A stretch of 64,000 nt of DNA. Origin: Ferrimonas balearica DSM 9799. Its GTDB lineage: Bacteria; Pseudomonadota; Gammaproteobacteria; Enterobacterales; Shewanellaceae. Positions 1 through 9,137 of the stretch are shown in pieces (positions within the stretch are counted from its first letter, which is position 1; each line of letters begins with the position of its first letter). The notes beneath the pieces were generated by a model. It saw nothing but the letters and a program-made list of their open reading frames with translations, had not been told where the DNA came from and ran no database searches. The stretch lies in contig NC_014541.1 in assembly GCF_000148645.1 (NCBI RefSeq), positions 124,001 to 188,000 on the forward strand, in the 5' to 3' direction. Position numbers and translations under genes: made by a program.

Positions 1-457
1 CCGGCTCCATCTTGTCCTCGGCCTGACGCATCGCCCGCAGCATGGCGTCGTAGCGGCGACGGGTGTCGCGCAGCTGAGATTCGCTGTCACGGCGCAGGCT
101 GGCGGACTGGTACTGCGCCAACTCGTCTTCCCACTCATCGAACATCGCTTCGGCTACATCGGCCACGGCGTTGATGCGGCTGCTGACGTCGGCGGCGGCA
201 TCGGCGGAGTCTTCATATTCGCCCTTCACTTTGTCGTAGGCCGCTTCCAGATCGCCGCCGTCGAAATTGATCAGGGTTTTCATCTGCTCCAGCGCCGAGC
301 TGAATTGCTCCTGCGCCTCCTGCTGGCTCTCCTGGGCGTCTTCAACCCGGTCCACCAGAATCTCCCGCTTGTGGTAGCCCACCTGCTCAGCAGCGGCGTA
401 ATAAGCGCTCTGACAACCGGTCAGGGCCAGAACAAACAGCAAGGGTAACACTCTCAC
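1..457 (-). CDS. DUF2959 family lipoprotein (C-terminus cut by window edge)
   Basis: The first 152 codons are visible and the 3' end lies outside the window. The protein starts with a short signal peptide ending in a lipobox (LTGC, Cys about residue 14), so it should be a lipoprotein. The remainder is acidic, Ala/Gln/Glu-rich and predicted to be coiled-coil. The block YYAAAEQVGYHKREILVDRV followed by DAQESQQEAQEQFSSALEQ is typical of the DUF2959 family as I know it from marine gammaproteobacteria; its function is unknown. I chose the GTG at 457 because AAGGAG sits about seven bases upstream. It follows the small membrane protein at 468-689 by 10 bp, so the two are probably cotranscribed. Confidence 0.8.
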   Translation of the reverse strand, partial: MRVLPLLFVLALTGCQSAYYAAAEQVGYHKREILVDRVEDAQESQQEAQEQFSSALEQMKTLINFDGGDLEAAYDKVKGEYEDSADAAADVSSRINAVADVAEAMFDEWEDELAQYQSASLRRDSESQLRDTRRRYDAMLRAMRQAEDKMEP

Positions 458-467
458 AATGAGCTCC

Positions 468-689
468 TTAACCGCGATAGCGGGCAGCGTCGACGATGCA
501 CCAGATGTGCAGCGGGATGGCGATGATAAAGGGGACGTACAACACCGCCGCCAGGGCATAGAAACCGCCGACAAAGATAAAGAACAGGAACGCCGCCAGA
601 ATGCGGCCCTGAACCAGCTGGCCCAGGCCAGCAATAAAGAAACTGCAGATGGCGGCCAGCACGTTTCCGGCGGAACCTTGTTGGGTCAT
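468..689 (-). CDS. small TM2-like membrane protein, 73 aa
   Basis: A 73-residue hydrophobic protein with two predicted membrane helices (about residues 10-30 and 35-58). The pattern GLGQLVQGR near residue 20 and the C-terminal HIWCIVDAARY resemble TM2/DUF5683-type small membrane proteins, in which a GxGQ turn and a terminal D-A-x-R-Y recur; that family match is by eye. The ATG at 689 is preceded by GAGGAGGGGG at good distance, so I prefer it to the longer reading starting at 740. Its function is unknown. It lies directly upstream of the DUF2959 lipoprotein gene. Confidence 0.65.
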   Translation of the reverse strand: MTQQGSAGNVLAAICSFFIAGLGQLVQGRILAAFLFFIFVGGFYALAAVLYVPFIIAIPLHIWCIVDAARYRG

Positions 690-800
690 AACCCCCTCCT
701 CAATGCGTCTCGCCAGAGCGAATAACGCGAAGTACAACAATAAGTAAATGTTGGTCCAATGTTGTATGCTGCCGCCATAACCTTTGAATTGGAAGCATAG

Positions 801-1670
801 ATGAACCGGTTACAGGACTGGGTGCGCCAACTGATGCAGTTGAGCTGGCGCGAGGTGCTGGGCTTTTTCCCCTATCTGTGGCGCCGAGTTGGCGAAAATG
901 GGCTCCAAGTGACGGCGGGTCACCTGGCTTATGTCTCTCTGCTGTCGCTGGTGCCGATGCTGGCGGTGGTGTTGTCGGTGTTCTCGGCGTTCCCCGGTTT
1001 TGCCGGTGTGCGAGCCGATCTGGAAGCCTTCGTCTACAACAACTTTGTCCCCACTGCCGGGGAAACCGTGCAGCTCTACCTGAGCCAGTTCGTGGATAAC
1101 GCGTCGAGGATGACGGCGGTAGGGGTGCTGTTTCTGGCAGTGGTCGCCCTGATGTTGATCAGCAACATCGATAAGGCCCTGAACCGCATCTGGCGGGTGA
1201 AGACCCGGCGTCGTGCCATCTACTCCTTCTCCATGTACTGGATGATCCTGACCCTGGGGCCGATGCTGATGGGCGCCAGCATCGCCGTGACCTCCTATCT
1301 GGTGTCGATGAAGCTGTTCTCTGACACCGGCCTCAGTGGCGCCTATGCTTTCCTGATTGCGCGCTTGCCGTTCCTGTTGTCGGTGAGTGCCTTTGCTCTG
1401 CTGTACCTGCTGGTGCCCAATACCCGGGTGCGCTTCCACCATGCGGTGATCGGTGCCTTTGTGGCGGCGTTGCTGTTTGAGGCGGGTAAGCGGGGCTTTG
1501 CCTGGTACGTGACCCAGTTTCCCTCTTATGAGGCGATCTATGGTGCCTTGGCCACCATTCCGATCCTGTTTCTCTGGGTCTACCTGTCCTGGCTCATCGT
1601 GCTGTTGGGGGCGGAAATCACCGCAGCACTGCCGGAGCACTTTCACCTGAACGACAAGGAGTCATCATGA
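801..1670 (+). CDS. YihY/virulence factor BrkB family inner-membrane protein
   Basis: A 289-residue polytopic membrane protein with about six predicted helices. The N-terminal region with [20 protein letters not shown] and the middle [18 protein letters not shown] are hallmarks of the YihY/BrkB family (formerly misnamed ribonuclease BN). The C-terminal segment [20 protein letters not shown] also fits, and the length matches the family. The biochemical role of the family is not settled; a transport or envelope role is usually assumed. The stop overlaps the start of the next gene by four bases (ATGA), showing translational coupling with the lipoprotein at 1667. Confidence 0.88.
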   Translation: MNRLQDWVRQLMQLSWREVLGFFPYLWRRVGENGLQVTAGHLAYVSLLSLVPMLAVVLSVFSAFPGFAGVRADLEAFVYNNFVPTAGETVQLYLSQFVDNASRMTAVGVLFLAVVALMLISNIDKALNRIWRVKTRRRAIYSFSMYWMILTLGPMLMGASIAVTSYLVSMKLFSDTGLSGAYAFLIARLPFLLSVSAFALLYLLVPNTRVRFHHAVIGAFVAALLFEAGKRGFAWYVTQFPSYEAIYGALATIPILFLWVYLSWLIVLLGAEITAALPEHFHLNDKESS

Positions 1671-2197
1671 AACGATCCATTGCCGCTGTGCTGCTCTCCA
1701 CCGCACTGCTGGGCGGTTGTGCTTCCCTGACCTCGTCCGGCACCATGCTGGACCTGGCGGGTAAGACCAACCAGGAAGCCACTGACGCGCTGGTGACGGC
1801 GTTGACCGACAAGCAGTACAAGGTGCAGCGGGTCAGTGGTCAGAGCCTGATGGTGGAGTACGACAACAGCCACTTTATGATGCAGCCGAAGCTGACTGAA
1901 GATGGCCTCGACCGCATCGTCATCACCAAGTATTACGTGCTGCACCCCGACCTGGCGCAGACCCCGGAGCTGCTGCTGTTGATCGGCCAGCTGAACCAGC
2001 GCATGGACTTTGCCAAGTTCGTGTTGATCGAAGAGGGCCGCGGGGTGGAAGTGCGGGGTGCCGCCACCTTTGTCGACACCATCAGCGTCGAGGAACTGAC
2101 CCGCTTTATGGATTGGACCGACGCCGGTCTGCGGGCGCTGCGTGAAGCCTTCCCTCAGGCCACGCCGGCCGCTAAAGAGGTGCGTTTCGGCGCCTGA
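1667..2197 (+). CDS. YbjN-like lipoprotein
   Basis: A 176-residue protein starting with a lipoprotein signal (LLGGCASL, Cys about residue 18). The mature part (about residues 35-165) has the look of the YbjN/type III secretion chaperone-like fold: the segment [20 protein letters not shown] is followed by strands and a helix ending [18 protein letters not shown]. The fold assignment is by pattern only and no enzymatic motif is seen. It overlaps the BrkB-family gene by ATGA and is followed by a strong intrinsic terminator, so these two genes form a unit. Confidence 0.7.
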   Translation: MKRSIAAVLLSTALLGGCASLTSSGTMLDLAGKTNQEATDALVTALTDKQYKVQRVSGQSLMVEYDNSHFMMQPKLTEDGLDRIVITKYYVLHPDLAQTPELLLLIGQLNQRMDFAKFVLIEEGRGVEVRGAATFVDTISVEELTRFMDWTDAGLRALREAFPQATPAAKEVRFGA

Positions 2198-2214
2198 GCC
2201 AAGCTTGCAGTTTG

Positions 2215-2247
2215 AAACCGGGCCAGCGATGATGGCCCGGTTTTTTT
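2215..2247 (+). terminator. intrinsic terminator after the YbjN-like gene
   Basis: Inverted repeat AAACCGGGCCA / TGGCCCGGTTT with a seven-base loop, followed by a run of seven T. It separates the upstream two-gene unit from dtd. Confidence 0.85.
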
Positions 2248-2273
2248 ATGGGGTTATGAGGAGTGCTGGTGCG

Positions 2274-2711
2274 ATGATCGCCCTGATCCAACGAGTGAGT
2301 GAGGCCCGGGTTGTGGTGGCCGGAGAAACCATTGGCGCCATTGAGGGCGGTCTGCTGGTGCTGCTGGGGGTGGAGCGTGACGACGATGAAGCGCGCCTGC
2401 GTAAGCTGGCGGACAAGGTGATGAAGTACCGCATCTTCTCCGATGCCGACGGCAAGATGAACCTGAATGTGCAGCAGGCGGGCGGGCGCTTATTGGTGGT
2501 AAGCCAGTTTACCCTGGCGGCTGACACTGAGAAGGGGCTGCGTCCCAGCTTCTCCAGTGCCGCCCACCCCAGCGAGGCTGAGCGCCTCTATGAAGCCTTT
2601 GTGGCCTATTGCCGCAGCCAGGGCATGGCGGTGGAAACCGGCCAGTTTGGCGCCGATATGAAGGTCTCCCTGACCAACGACGGTCCGGTGACCTTCTCCC
2701 TGCGCGCCTGA
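2274..2711 (+). CDS. dtd: D-aminoacyl-tRNA deacylase
   Basis: A 145-residue protein of the usual DTD length. It removes D-amino acids (and glycine mischarged on tRNA-Ala) from tRNA in the cytoplasm. The two signature motifs are intact: SQFTL at about residues 77-81 and the cross-subunit NDGPVTF with its Gly-Pro pair at about 135-141. The start MIALIQRV is the family's conserved N-terminus and has AGGAG ten bases upstream; longer in-frame extensions run through the terminator and are not credible. It converges on cheV with a one-base gap between the stop codons. Confidence 0.96.
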   Translation: MIALIQRVSEARVVVAGETIGAIEGGLLVLLGVERDDDEARLRKLADKVMKYRIFSDADGKMNLNVQQAGGRLLVVSQFTLAADTEKGLRPSFSSAAHPSEAERLYEAFVAYCRSQGMAVETGQFGADMKVSLTNDGPVTFSLRA

Positions 2712-2712
2712 T

Positions 2713-3576
2713 TCAGGCGCCGGCACCGCGGCCGATGGCGGCCAGCAGGGCGTGCGGGTCGAACTTGGTTAACCCCTCGTTGGCGCCCGCCGCCTGGGTG
2801 ATGCGCTCGCAGATCACCGGATTCAGCGAACTGTGCAGGATCACGTAAGCCGGGCGCAGGTGGTCATCGGCGCGCACCGACAGCGCCAGTTGGTAGCCAT
2901 CCAGTTCCGGCATCTCAATGTCTGAAACCAGGATCTGCACCGGTGTGCCGGCGTCGGCCTCGCGCTTGAGCACGCTCAGTGCCGCCCGGCCATTGGGGGC
3001 GCTGAGATAATCGATTTGATGCGCCTCCAGCGCGCGGGCCATCTGCTTGCGGGCGAAACGGGAGTCGTCGCAGATCAGGATTTTCTGGGCGCGAATGCGG
3101 GCCAGGCTGGCCGGGTCGAGTGCGGGGATGGTGGTGTCACCGGGATGGATCTCGCCGACAATGCGCTCCAGGTCCAGCAGTTGAACCAGGCGGTTCTGCT
3201 CATCCCGGAATACGGCGCTGCTGAAGGTGCGTTGGCCCAGCCCCTTGGGCAGTGCAGCGATGGCGGCAATTTCCACCGCATGAATCGCCTCAATGGTGCC
3301 CACCAGCAAGCCATAGAGTGTGCCCTGAATCTCGCAGACCACCACGCTTTGCGGCGGCTCCCCGGTCAGGCCGATGGCGCGGTTCAGGTCGACCACTGCC
3401 AGGGTTTCACCGCGCAGGGTCAGGGTGCCGGCGATGGCCGGATGGCTGCCGGGCAGGCGGTTAAACTGACTGAGGGTGACGATTTCGCGCACCTTCAGAG
3501 TGGAGAAGGCGAACAGCTGGTTGTGGGCCAGGGAGAACACCAACAGTTCCTGACGGGCGGCAGAGCCTTGATCCAT
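2713..3576 (-). CDS. cheV: chemotaxis coupling protein CheV (CheW-REC fusion)
   Basis: 287 residues with a CheW-like domain (about 10-150), which couples chemoreceptors to CheA, and a receiver domain (about 165-285). In the receiver the acidic pair is DD at 170-171, the phosphoacceptor is Asp219 in SDIEMPELDGY, and the conserved Lys is in LTKFDP, so phosphorylation should be possible. CheV is thought to tune receptor array output through its phosphorylated receiver. The ATG at 3576 gives the standard N-terminus (MDQGSAARQELLVF); AAGGACG lies upstream. No other che gene is nearby, which is common for cheV. Confidence 0.93.
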   Translation of the reverse strand: MDQGSAARQELLVFSLAHNQLFAFSTLKVREIVTLSQFNRLPGSHPAIAGTLTLRGETLAVVDLNRAIGLTGEPPQSVVVCEIQGTLYGLLVGTIEAIHAVEIAAIAALPKGLGQRTFSSAVFRDEQNRLVQLLDLERIVGEIHPGDTTIPALDPASLARIRAQKILICDDSRFARKQMARALEAHQIDYLSAPNGRAALSVLKREADAGTPVQILVSDIEMPELDGYQLALSVRADDHLRPAYVILHSSLNPVICERITQAAGANEGLTKFDPHALLAAIGRGAGA

Positions 3577-3699
3577 ATGCAAAACGTCCTTGGGGCAGGG
3601 AGAGGCTACCGTGCCATCGCTGGCGAGGGAATGTCCAATGGTCAGTGCAGTTTTGCGGCCCAGATCCGCTAATCTGGCGCCGGTTGATTGGAGAAGATG

Positions 3700-4140
3700 A
3701 TGCACACTCAATGGATTCAGCAGCTGACCGCGCTGTGGCACAGCACCATTCCCATTGCGGCGCAGATGGGGATCCGCGCCACCGACTTTGATGGCGACAC
3801 CCTCACCACTGAGGCGGATTTCGCGGCCAACCAGAATCTGCACGGCACCATGTTTGCCGGCAGCATCTACAGTCACGCCACGCTGACCGGCTGGGGCCGG
3901 GTCTGGCTGGCGCTGCAGGCCCAGGGGCTGGCGGGGGACATTGTTCTGGCGGAGGGACAAATCCACTACCGCAAGCCGGTCACTGAGGCTCCCCAATGCC
4001 GCTGCACGGCGCAAGCCGTCGACCTGTCGGCACTGCGGGAGGGCCGCAATGCCCGGGTGTCACTGACGGTGACACTGGGCCAGGCTGCCCGCTTTGAAGG
4101 TCGGTTTGTGGTGCTGCCCGTTGTGCCCTCCGAGCCATAA
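3700..4140 (+). CDS. YiiD C-terminal-type (hotdog) thioesterase
   Basis: About 146 residues matching the stand-alone thioesterase domain found at the C-terminus of YiiD. Conserved features are the stretch ANQNLHGTMFAGSIYSHATL (about residues 44-63), expected to carry the active-site helix, and the later VLAEGQIHYRKPV strand. Such proteins are presumed acyl-CoA or acyl-ACP thioesterases with unknown natural substrate. The start is ambiguous among TTG 3688, ATG 3697 and ATG 3700; the last has the best distance from GGAG. It is divergent from cheV and ends in a strong terminator. Confidence 0.82.
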   Translation: MHTQWIQQLTALWHSTIPIAAQMGIRATDFDGDTLTTEADFAANQNLHGTMFAGSIYSHATLTGWGRVWLALQAQGLAGDIVLAEGQIHYRKPVTEAPQCRCTAQAVDLSALREGRNARVSLTVTLGQAARFEGRFVVLPVVPSEP

Positions 4141-4167
4141 AAAAACCGGCCTGATGGCCGGTTTTTC
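4141..4167. terminator. bidirectional intrinsic terminator
   Basis: AAAAACCGGCC / GGCCGGTTTTT with a short loop lies between the convergent thioesterase gene and the DUF3014 gene. A-run and T-run on either side allow use in both directions. Confidence 0.85.
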
Positions 4168-4180
4168 TGTCTGTTGCCCG

Positions 4181-5044
4181 TTACTCGTTGAGGGCGGCCT
4201 TAAAGCGGCGCAGCAGTGATTTGACCTTGCGGGCGTTATCGGGGCCCATGCGGATCATCACCTTCTGAGCGTCGCTGAGCTCCTCGATGGCCGGGTCAGC
4301 AAACTGGTAGTTAACGCTGTGGCTCAGCAGCTCCAGCGGGGTGTCGTACTCGGGAGCGGCCAGCAGCTCGTCCATGCCATCAACGATGGCGGAGCGGAAC
4401 TGACCGGCGCCGTAACCCAGCTCCTGGAAGGCACTCTCCATCAGCGGTTCAACCAGCATAAAGTGGTCACGCAGCTTGGTTTCATCCAGTCGGTAGAGGA
4501 ACTCGGCGTACTGGTCGAAGCGGCGGTAGCCCTCAGGGTCGAGATAGAACTTGCCGTTCATCTCCAGGGCTTTGAAGTTGTCCTTCAGCGGGGTGAACGG
4601 CCCCTGCTGACGCATCACCTCGCCACCGGCCAGGTTGTCGACAAACACCACGAAACGACGCACCAAGTTGTCGTCCTGCAGCGCACCACCCAGCTGCATA
4701 CCATCGCTGACGGCATTGATCTGCTCTTTGGCAAAATCGTCGCTGTCGTTCAGGGGCGGCAGCGGATCGGGCTCGGGCATCGGCTCGGGGGTGGGTTCCG
4801 GGATCGGTTCCGGCTCAGGCTCCGGTTCCGGGATCGGCTCCGGCACAGGCTCGGCGGGCAGGGGCTGCTCCGGCAGTGTCGGCTCAGGGGCCGGCAGGGC
4901 AGGGACAGGCTCGGTTGGCGTCGGGGCCTGGCTGTCGCGCATAAAGAAATACCAGGCGCCACCACAGGCCAGGATCACCAGGATCACCAGCACCATGGCC
5001 ATCTGATTGGTACCGTTGCGCTTCGCGTCGTCATCTTGATACAT
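4181..5044 (-). CDS. DUF3014 family membrane-anchored protein with Pro-Glu repeat
   Basis: A 287-residue protein: short cytoplasmic tail, one membrane helix (about 15-35), a low-complexity segment rich in Pro-Glu-Pro units (about 40-105), then a globular domain (about 110-287). The globular part includes YLDPEGYRRFDQYAEFLYRL and the C-terminal LSDAQKVMIRMGPDNARKVK, which I recognise as DUF3014. The function of the family is unknown; the rigid Pro-rich stalk suggests that the C-terminal domain is held away from the membrane in the periplasm. The ATG at 5044 follows AGGA at good spacing. It lies 69 bp after the recG start side of the same strand's upstream neighbour. Confidence 0.8.
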   Translation of the reverse strand: MYQDDDAKRNGTNQMAMVLVILVILACGGAWYFFMRDSQAPTPTEPVPALPAPEPTLPEQPLPAEPVPEPIPEPEPEPEPIPEPTPEPMPEPDPLPPLNDSDDFAKEQINAVSDGMQLGGALQDDNLVRRFVVFVDNLAGGEVMRQQGPFTPLKDNFKALEMNGKFYLDPEGYRRFDQYAEFLYRLDETKLRDHFMLVEPLMESAFQELGYGAGQFRSAIVDGMDELLAAPEYDTPLELLSHSVNYQFADPAIEELSDAQKVMIRMGPDNARKVKSLLRRFKAALNE

Positions 5045-5113
5045 CTTAAGATCCTATCTCCCTGATTGTTCCTACCATTTTGGTCAAATCCCTGAGTCTG
5101 TCCAGTGACATCC

Positions 5114-7210
5114 TCAGGCCTGACTGTAAATTTCTCGTCCACCGAGCCAACGATCGATGATGGCGGGCACCCGGGAAGGGTAGCGGTCCATCAGGTGCTG
5201 GGCCAATCGCTGAACCTGTGGGATCAGCGCGGCATCGCGCACCAGGTCGGCGATCTTGAGGTCTGCCAGGCCGGTCTGACGGGTGCCAAGCACCTCGCCG
5301 GGGCCGCGGATCTCGAGGTCGCGCTGGGCGATAACAAAACCGTCATTGCTCTCCCGCAGCACCCCCAGGCGGGACTGGGCGGTTTTGGAGAGCGGTGGAT
5401 GGAACAGCAGCACACAGTGGCTGGCGACGGCGCCCCGGCCCACCCGGCCCCGAAGCTGATGCAGCTGGGCCAGCCCCAGGCGCTCCGGGTTTTCGATGAT
5501 CATCAGGCTGGCATTGGGCACATCCACCCCCACCTCGATCACCGTGGTGGCCACCAGCAGGTGCAGTTCATTGGCTTTGAAGGCGTTCATCACCTGCTGC
5601 TTTTCGTCCGCCTTCATGCGGCCGTGTACCAGGCCGATGTTCAGCTCCGGTAACCGCTCGGCCAACTCGGTGGCAGTGTCTTCGGCGGCCTGGCACTGCA
5701 GGACTTCGGACTCTTCAATCAGAGTACAAACCCAATACGCCTGGCGGCCATTGCTGCACGCCTGTCGCACCCGTTCGACCACGTCGTCGCGGCGACTGTC
5801 CGGGATCGCCACCGTGGTGATGGGGGTCCGGCCGGGCGGCAGCTCGTCGATCACCGAAACATCGAGATCGGCGTAGGCGGTCATCGCCAGGGTGCGGGGG
5901 ATCGGGGTGGCAGTCATGATCAGCTGGTGCGGGTAACAGCCGTCCTTCAGCCCCTTCTCACGCAGGGTCAGGCGCTGGTGCACGCCAAAGCGGTGTTGCT
6001 CATCGACAATCACCAGCGCGAGGTGGTGGAACGCCACCTGACTCTGGAAGATGGCGTGGGTGCCCACCACCATACGGGCTTCGCCACTGGCGATGCGCTC
6101 CAGTGCGGCTTCCCGGGCTTTACCCTTCAGTTTTCCGGCCAGCCAGGCCACCGGCAGGCCCAGGGGCTCAAACCAGTTGGCGAAGGCCTGGGCGTGCTGC
6201 TCGGCCAGCAGCTCGGTGGGGGCCATCAGCGCCACCTGATAGCCCTGGGAGATGGCGTGCAGGGCGGCCAGAGCGGCCACCAGAGTCTTGCCAGAGCCCA
6301 CATCGCCCTGAACCAGTCGCATCATGGGTTCACTCTGGTTCAGGTCGGCGGCAATCTCGTTGACCACTCGCTGCTGGGCCCCGGTGGGCTGGAATGGCAG
6401 GGCGGCGAGGAAGCGCTGCAGCAGGTTGGTGTCCGGTTGCAGAGGCAGGGCCTTATGGCTGCCGGAGTCCGCCCGCAGTTTCAGCATCGACAGGTTCTGG
6501 GCCAGCAGCTCCTCCATCACCAGTCTCTGTTGGGCCGGGTGCTCCCCGGACTCCAGTTGGGTCAGGCTGGCGTCCGGCGGTGGGCGGTGGATAAAGTGCA
6601 GGGCATCCGACAGGGGCAGCTGATGTGGATAGAGCCCCTCCGGCAGCAATTCCGGCAGCGGGTGATGACGCAGCAGAGTCAGGGCTTCGTCGGTCAATTT
6701 GCGCAGAATCGCCTGCTTCAATCCCTCGGTGGTGGGATAAACCGGGGTCAGGCTCTCCTCCAGCAGAGGGTGGGTATGTTCGCCCAGAACATGGTACTCC
6801 GGGTGCACCATCTCAATATGACGCATGCCCGCGCGGGCTTCGCCAAAGGCGCGCACCCGGGCGCCGACCACGAAGCTGTCCTTCTGGGCCAGAGCAAAGT
6901 TGAAGAAGTGGAGACTGATGGTGCCGCTGCCGTCGGCCAGCTGCACGGTCATGCGGCGGCGTCTGCCATAACTGACGTTGGCGGAGAGGACTTCGCCCTC
7001 GACAGTGGCATTCTGGCCCGGCGTCAGGGCGGCGACGGGCCAGATGCGGGTACGGTCTTCGTAACGCAGCGGCAGGTGCAGAAGCAGGTCGCCGACACTG
7101 CGAACCCCCAGGCGGAGCAGTTTCTCCGCCAGCTTGTCACCCACCCCCTTGAGGGTGGTGACGGGCAGGGTGTTGAGTTTGTCCACCGAAGCCGGTGTGG
7201 ATGTGGTCAC
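5114..7210 (-). CDS. recG: ATP-dependent DNA helicase RecG
   Basis: 698 residues, the family's usual length. RecG reverses stalled replication forks and processes R-loops and Holliday junctions. The N-terminal wedge/OB region spans about 60-160. The helicase core has Walker A GDVGSGKT at 302-309, the DEQH box around 403-406, the TAT motif (MTATPIPRTLAM) and the motif VI segment QLRGRVGRG. In enterics recG follows trmH directly; here an acyl-CoA synthetase gene sits between them. No terminator is seen between recG and the DUF3014 gene. Confidence 0.98.
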   Translation of the reverse strand: MTTSTPASVDKLNTLPVTTLKGVGDKLAEKLLRLGVRSVGDLLLHLPLRYEDRTRIWPVAALTPGQNATVEGEVLSANVSYGRRRRMTVQLADGSGTISLHFFNFALAQKDSFVVGARVRAFGEARAGMRHIEMVHPEYHVLGEHTHPLLEESLTPVYPTTEGLKQAILRKLTDEALTLLRHHPLPELLPEGLYPHQLPLSDALHFIHRPPPDASLTQLESGEHPAQQRLVMEELLAQNLSMLKLRADSGSHKALPLQPDTNLLQRFLAALPFQPTGAQQRVVNEIAADLNQSEPMMRLVQGDVGSGKTLVAALAALHAISQGYQVALMAPTELLAEQHAQAFANWFEPLGLPVAWLAGKLKGKAREAALERIASGEARMVVGTHAIFQSQVAFHHLALVIVDEQHRFGVHQRLTLREKGLKDGCYPHQLIMTATPIPRTLAMTAYADLDVSVIDELPPGRTPITTVAIPDSRRDDVVERVRQACSNGRQAYWVCTLIEESEVLQCQAAEDTATELAERLPELNIGLVHGRMKADEKQQVMNAFKANELHLLVATTVIEVGVDVPNASLMIIENPERLGLAQLHQLRGRVGRGAVASHCVLLFHPPLSKTAQSRLGVLRESNDGFVIAQRDLEIRGPGEVLGTRQTGLADLKIADLVRDAALIPQVQRLAQHLMDRYPSRVPAIIDRWLGGREIYSQA

Positions 7211-7278
7211 GGGCGGCGATCCGAAAATACTGTAAATATGATCAGATAATAGCAGCCCGCGCCTGTGGGATCAGCCCC

Positions 7279-8925
7279 TTAGAGTTCGGCTTCCCACATC
7301 ACTTTATTGCCCTTAAGACCGGCGACGCGATCACTGAAGCGCTGCTCCAGAACATGGCGTTTGATCTTCAGGGTCGGGGTCAGCACTTCGTTCTCCACAT
7401 CCCAGGGCTCAGCGACCACCAGAACGCCACCCAGGGTCGCGTGGCTCTCCATCTGGCCGGAGACCATGTCGGCGGTCTCCGCCAGCGACTGGCGCACCTC
7501 GTCACGGGGCATCAGGCTGGCGCCTTCGGACAACTGCACCAGCGCCACCGGGTAGGGCAGGCCGGAGCCGATCACGCACACCAGCTCGATGTGGTTGTTC
7601 TGGGCCAGCTTGCGCTCCAGTGGCACCGGCGCCACAAACTTACCCTTGGCGGTCTTGAAGTTGTCTTTGACCCGGCCGGTGATGGTGACGAACTGCTCGT
7701 CATCGATGGTGGCCTGGTCGCCGGTGCGGAAGAAGCCGTCTTCGGTAAAGGCTTCGGCGGTGGCTTCCGGGTTTTTGTAGTACTCGGTAAACAGGCCGGG
7801 GCTCTTGAACAGCAACTCCTGATTGTCGCCAATCTTCACTTCGCACTCAGTACCGGGCTTGCCCACAGTGCCGACCTTATCGGGGCGGTAGGGGAAGTTG
7901 AGGGTGGCGTAGGCGCCGTTCTCGGTCATGCCCCAGGCTTCGGTGATGTCCATGCCGATTTTGCGATACCAGTGCAGCAGCGCGGGGGATACCGGGGCGG
8001 AACCACAGCCCAGCACCTTGGCTGCGTTGAGGCCCAGCTGGGTGCGGATCTTGCGGGCCACCAGGGCGCTGATGATCGGCAGTTTGAGCAGCAGGTCGAG
8101 CTTGGACGCGCCAACCTTATCAATGATGTTCTTCTGGAACAGGGTCCAGAGTCGCGGTACCGACAGGAAGAAAGTGGGCTGGGCCACTTTGACGTCGTCG
8201 ACAAAGGTGTCCAGGGCTTCGACAAAGTAGACGGTGCCGCCGCTGTAGAAGGCGGTGCCTTCGATGTAGACGCGCTCGGTGATGTGGGCCAGAGGCAGGT
8301 AGGAGATGACCCGGTCCTGCGCCGTGGCGCCGAGGTGGTTGGACACGGCAGTGCCAGCCCAGGAGTACGCGCGGTAGGTTTCGACGGCCCCTTTGGGGTT
8401 ACCGGTGCTGCCGGAGGTGTAGATGATGGTCATGATGTCATCCAGCTCCGGACGGGCATCGTCCAGCGGCTCACTCATCTCCAGCAGCTGATGCCACTGG
8501 TACTGCACCGGCAGGGTCGGGAAGCTCATGTCAAAGCGCAGCAGGTCCTGGCTGATGGCATCGGCCTGCAGCTCAGGGTTGTCCAGTTTGCCGATAAAGA
8601 TCGCCTTGGCTTCGGAGTGCTTGAGCACGTAGCGAATGGTATCGGCGTTGGCGGTGGGGTAGATCGGGATGCTGATAAAGCCCCCGGCCTGCAGCGCCAG
8701 ATCGGTGATAAACCATTGGGCGCAGTTCTTTGAGAGGATGGCGACCTTATCGCCCCGTTTCAGTCCCAACTGGCGCAATGCACCAGCCAGTCGGTAGGCG
8801 GCTTCACGGGTCTGGGCCCAGGTGAGGTCATGCAGCTGACGTTCCCGGGGTTGGCGGAGGAACACGGTATCTCCCTGTACCGCGCACCAGTGATCCAACA
8901 TCTGAAGAGGCGTTTGTAAGGTCAT
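7279..8925 (-). CDS. AMP-dependent long-chain acyl-CoA synthetase
   Basis: 548 residues of the adenylate-forming superfamily (FAA1/long-chain fatty acid-CoA ligase branch). The P-loop is YTSGSTGNPKG at 169-179, the A5 motif is EAWGMTENG, and the hinge region FFRTGDQATID and catalytic-lysine region TAKGKFVAPVPLE are also present. It should activate fatty acids to acyl-CoA at the inner membrane. The ATG at 8925 starts close to the conserved N-terminus. It is placed between trmH and recG, which are adjacent in the enteric gmk-rpoZ-spoT-trmH-recG cluster, so it probably arrived there by insertion. Substrate chain length cannot be judged. Confidence 0.9.
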   Translation of the reverse strand: MTLQTPLQMLDHWCAVQGDTVFLRQPRERQLHDLTWAQTREAAYRLAGALRQLGLKRGDKVAILSKNCAQWFITDLALQAGGFISIPIYPTANADTIRYVLKHSEAKAIFIGKLDNPELQADAISQDLLRFDMSFPTLPVQYQWHQLLEMSEPLDDARPELDDIMTIIYTSGSTGNPKGAVETYRAYSWAGTAVSNHLGATAQDRVISYLPLAHITERVYIEGTAFYSGGTVYFVEALDTFVDDVKVAQPTFFLSVPRLWTLFQKNIIDKVGASKLDLLLKLPIISALVARKIRTQLGLNAAKVLGCGSAPVSPALLHWYRKIGMDITEAWGMTENGAYATLNFPYRPDKVGTVGKPGTECEVKIGDNQELLFKSPGLFTEYYKNPEATAEAFTEDGFFRTGDQATIDDEQFVTITGRVKDNFKTAKGKFVAPVPLERKLAQNNHIELVCVIGSGLPYPVALVQLSEGASLMPRDEVRQSLAETADMVSGQMESHATLGGVLVVAEPWDVENEVLTPTLKIKRHVLEQRFSDRVAGLKGNKVMWEAEL

Positions 8926-9098
8926 GCTGGCTTCCTTAGCGTGTTATCGTGCTTTGTTGTTGTGGCCGGTGTGCGGCGCTTTATTGATTCCCTAGTATGG
9001 CGAGTTAATCTGGGCTAGGCGAAGTAAAAACGGGTCTAACCAGTGGATAAACTAACGGTTTATTCACAAACTTGGTAGCGAAACGGTGGGGAATTGCA

Positions 9099-9124
9099 CA
9101 AAAAGCAACGGCCCTTTCGGGCCG
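9099..9124 (-). terminator. intrinsic terminator after trmH
   Basis: On the minus strand a CGGCCC-GAAA-GGGCCG hairpin with a GNRA tetraloop is followed by TTGCTTTTT. It starts about 14 bases after the trmH stop codon. Confidence 0.75.
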
Positions 9125-9137
9125 CATTAATTGGGGG

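Noticed and set aside
3016-3672. 218-codon plus-strand frame opposite cheV
   Set aside because: It is an antisense shadow of cheV, whose CheW and receiver domains are complete; in high-GC DNA long antisense frames are common.
4635-5006. Gly-Ser repeat open frame opposite the DUF3014 gene
   Set aside because: The Gly-Ser repeat is the reverse-strand image of the Pro-Glu codons of the real protein.
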